DNA from: an uncultured Clostridiaceae bacterium
GTDB lineage: Bacteria > Bacillota > Clostridia > TANB77 > CAG-508
Length of the DNA: 6,601 nucleotides
NCBI GenBank assembly: GCA_905198755.1
Contig: CAJKDR010000055.1
Coordinates: forward strand, 1 to 6,601
Direction of reading: 5' to 3'
Shown: positions 5,099 to 6,601 of the stretch, piece by piece
Layout: the number at the start of each line of letters is the position of its first letter
Position numbering within the stretch: the first letter of the stretch is position 1
Notes under the pieces: model-generated
What the model saw: the letters and a program-made list of their open reading frames with translations, nothing else
What the model was told of the DNA's origin: nothing
The model's database searches: none
Program-made: the position numbers and the translations under genes

Positions 5099-6001
5099 AT
5101 GAATTTTGAATTAAATTTAATAGAGAATTCATATGATTATATTAAAGAAACATTATACTATTATAAAAAGATAGGATATGGTGAAAGCCATGATGAAGAT
5201 AGAAATTCTATAGAAGAAAAAAGAAAGTGGAAAACAACATTTATATTATTGGTTCAAGCAATTGAATTACTATTAAAAGAAGCTCTGTTTAGAATTAACG
5301 AAAGTTTGATTTATGAAAATATTGATGAGAAAATTAGCGATAAAGCAAAAACTATAACATATTCGAAATCGATAGCAAGATTGCAAAATTTAAAGCCAAA
5401 ATTGTTTTCACAAAATGAAACTGATTTATTGATTACTTGTGGTAATATATGAAATAATTTTATTCATTTTAAAGTAAATGCTAATTCGATTGAAATAAAA
5501 AGAAAATATTGTAAGTTATTTGAGCTTTATATAAAATTACACTATAGAATTTTTCACCATAAATATCAAAATGAAGAATATAAATATGTTATTGAGAATA
5601 TTTTACATAATGCAAAGGATTTTGAGGTTTTTAGAGGAATTGAGTTTACTAAAAAACAATTAAAACAGTTTAAAGAGGATATTGAGGAAAATCAATACTA
5701 TTCGTATATACTTACAAAAGATAATAATGCATATAAGAGAATAAAATATGGAGATGAAGACAAATTTTATAATTATAAGTTCAATACGAATGATTCATAT
5801 TGTTCAATTGATTGCAAGTACTGTGGCGATTGTGGAGCTAAAAAAGGAGAAATTCATCTAGATGGATGTAACTGGGAAATGTGTCCTATATGTGGGCGTC
5901 AATTAATATCATGTGATTGTGAATGGGGTGAATATATTTCTGATGACTATTTACTTGAAAATGATATAAGAGATATTATAGATTATGAAATGATTATATA
6001 A
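5099..6001 (+). pseudogene. HEPN-like protein with C-terminal zinc ribbon, split by an in-frame TGA
   Basis: Reading from the ATG at 5099 gives 117 residues and then TGA (5450-5452). The same frame stays open for another 182 residues to TAA at 5999-6001, so the ancestral protein had about 300. Residues 1-150 are helical and HEPN-like: WKTTFILLVQAIELLLKEAL, a YSKSIARL helix, then GNI-stop-NNFIHF. Replacing the stop with Arg (one base from AGA or CGA) gives RNNFIH, the Rx4H active-site motif of HEPN ribonucleases, with H123. The C-terminal part (about 233-276) has nine Cys (235, 239, 242, 245, 257, 262, 265, 272, 274) in CKYCGDCG, CPICG and CDC patterns, a compound zinc ribbon. No well-placed in-frame start with an SD follows the TGA, so only the N-terminal part should be made, barring read-through. 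Spacing from the CD-NTase is 21 bp with a weak SD (AAAGCGAG), so it is probably the third gene of that operon, perhaps a second effector. A sequencing error is possible. Confidence 0.75.
5450..5452 (+). other. Premature TGA at the predicted HEPN catalytic Arg codon
   Basis: The codon lies between AAT ATA and AAT AAT TTT ATT CAT, so the reading is N-I-stop-N-N-F-I-H. HEPN ribonucleases carry Arg-x(4-6)-His, and Arg-Asn is frequent. TGA is one transversion from AGA or one transition from CGA. The other intact genes in the window whose ends are visible all stop with TAA and run through without internal TGA, so the standard code applies. Confidence 0.7.
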
Positions 6002-6034
6002 ATAAGGAAAAGCAATAAACTTTTCCTTTATTTG
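6001..6034. terminator. Bidirectional terminator between convergent genes
   Basis: The stem AAGGAAAAG (6004-6012) pairs perfectly with CTTTTCCTT (6020-6028) across a 7-nt loop. Partly complementary A/T flanks (AAAT on the left, TATTT on the right) extend it. It begins at the stop codon of the broken HEPN gene and overlaps the stop codon (6028-6030) of the convergent gene, so it can end transcription from both sides. This also supports 6001 as the true end of the cassette. Confidence 0.75.
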
Positions 6035-6601
6035 TTTTCTTCCAACCATTTATCAAATTCTTTATAAGTTTTCTTTTCAGATCTAATGGCATCCATAAAT
6101 TCCTTAGCTTGCTTTTTCCAATTTTCATAATCAATCTTATAAACTTCTATATCAGGATTACGGTTTACTAGCATTGCTTTTTTTGCATAAATCTTACGAT
6201 ATTTACCATAAACAATCTCATTTTCTTGTTTAATTCTTTGAGCAATTTGGTTTCCGATATCTCTACAAGTTTGTTTTCCTTTGTATAAATTATTACAGTA
6301 ATTAATGCGTGCATTATCTGTTATAAAGTATTTACCACAATTCTTACATTTTTTTATAAGATATTTATTATTAAGTACAAATTGAAACAATGTAACATAT
6401 AAAATTCCATAAATATTGTCATTACTAGAACTATAATCTGGTTCAACATCATAATCTGGAGCAGACTTAAAGAATTTGATTAAATCTTTTTCTGTAGATC
6501 CTTTAATACCAGATATTGTTCTAAAAGAAAAGCCTTGTGGAATAGAAAAGTAGTTATTTATAAATCTATCTAGCTTTTTAGAATGAGAGTTATAATAAAT
6601 A
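6028..6601 (-). CDS. Four-Cys zinc-binding protein (DUF6076-like), 5' end outside the window
   Basis: The frame is open from the right edge of the window to TAA, giving at least 190 residues with the N-terminus missing. A possible TTG start at 6388-6390 should be rejected: the frame continues at least 70 codons upstream with protein-like sequence (IPQGFSFRTISGIKG, then PDYDVEPDY). The most telling region is CKNCGKYF, then YCNN, then TCRDIG. These four Cys (CxxC-x13-C-x9-C) should bind one zinc. A helical, Lys-rich C-terminal third follows, ending in KEFDKWLEENK. This layout recalls DUF6076 and related proteins that are common on Clostridia mobile elements and have no known function; the family name is from memory and tentative. 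It is convergent with the defence cassette and shares its terminator, so it is probably not part of that operon. Confidence 0.65.
   Translation of the reverse strand, partial: IYYNSHSKKLDRFINNYFSIPQGFSFRTISGIKGSTEKDLIKFFKSAPDYDVEPDYSSSNDNIYGILYVTLFQFVLNNKYLIKKCKNCGKYFITDNARINYCNNLYKGKQTCRDIGNQIAQRIKQENEIVYGKYRKIYAKKAMLVNRNPDIEVYKIDYENWKKQAKEFMDAIRSEKKTYKEFDKWLEENK

Noticed and set aside
5450..5500. Selenocysteine or recoded TGA
   Set aside because: The bases after the TGA are nearly all A/T and form no SECIS-like hairpin. Other genes use TGG for Trp and contain no internal TGA, and the surrounding motif calls for Arg.
6388..6390. TTG as start of the right-edge minus-strand gene
   Set aside because: The frame stays open to the window edge with convincing protein sequence, so the gene begins outside the window.
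1..6601. CRISPR array, riboswitch or insertion sequence
   Set aside because: No regularly spaced repeats, no recognisable conserved aptamer and no transposase or paired terminal repeats were seen on either strand.

Overview
This is an AT-rich, low-GC window. Every intact gene whose end is visible stops with TAA, and most genes have strong AGGAG-type ribosome binding sites. DUF4177-like, Nudix, MazG-like and Tn916/ICE-type integrase genes point to a low-GC Bacillota genome (Clostridia or a related gut lineage), probably an integrative element, island or temperate phage. The species cannot be told from the sequence.

Left third (1-1405): three small rightward genes, each with its own ribosome binding site. 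They encode a DUF4177-like protein, a Nudix hydrolase with an almost canonical Nudix box, and a compact all-alpha MazG-like nucleotide pyrophosphohydrolase. The last two fit nucleotide-pool cleaning, a common cargo of phages and islands.

Junction (1406-1794): the last 45 nt of an initiator tRNA(fMet) gene, from the anticodon loop to CCA, with no 5' half next to it. A terminator, three AAATTGGKTA repeats, several palindromes and a 12-bp perfect inverted repeat follow. The tyrosine integrase (1795-2988, minus strand) points at this junction. Together these look like an attachment site. A 3' tRNA fragment that has non-tRNA DNA on its left and the integrase on its right has the layout of an attP, or of the boundary between two tandemly integrated elements. 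It does not fit a simple single-element end.

Right half (3009-6001): a divergent, rightward, tightly packed cassette starts from an extended -10 promoter. It encodes a two-TM SLATT-type membrane protein, then a CD-NTase (SMODS) nucleotide second-messenger synthase with an AGS-C-like C-terminal sensor domain (zero-base spacing), then a HEPN-like protein with a Cys-rich zinc-ribbon tail. The first two form the core of a CBASS-like anti-phage module: a synthase makes a nucleotide signal and a membrane effector responds. The third gene is broken by one in-frame TGA, exactly where the Arg of the HEPN Rx4H ribonuclease motif should be, so this copy appears disarmed.

Right end (6001-6601): a bidirectional hairpin separates the cassette from a convergent minus-strand gene with a four-Cys zinc-binding motif (DUF6076-like) that runs off the window.

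The most interesting points are the SLATT/CD-NTase/HEPN-zinc-ribbon cassette beside an integrase, the nonsense codon at the predicted catalytic Arg, and the initiator-tRNA attachment site in attP-like layout.
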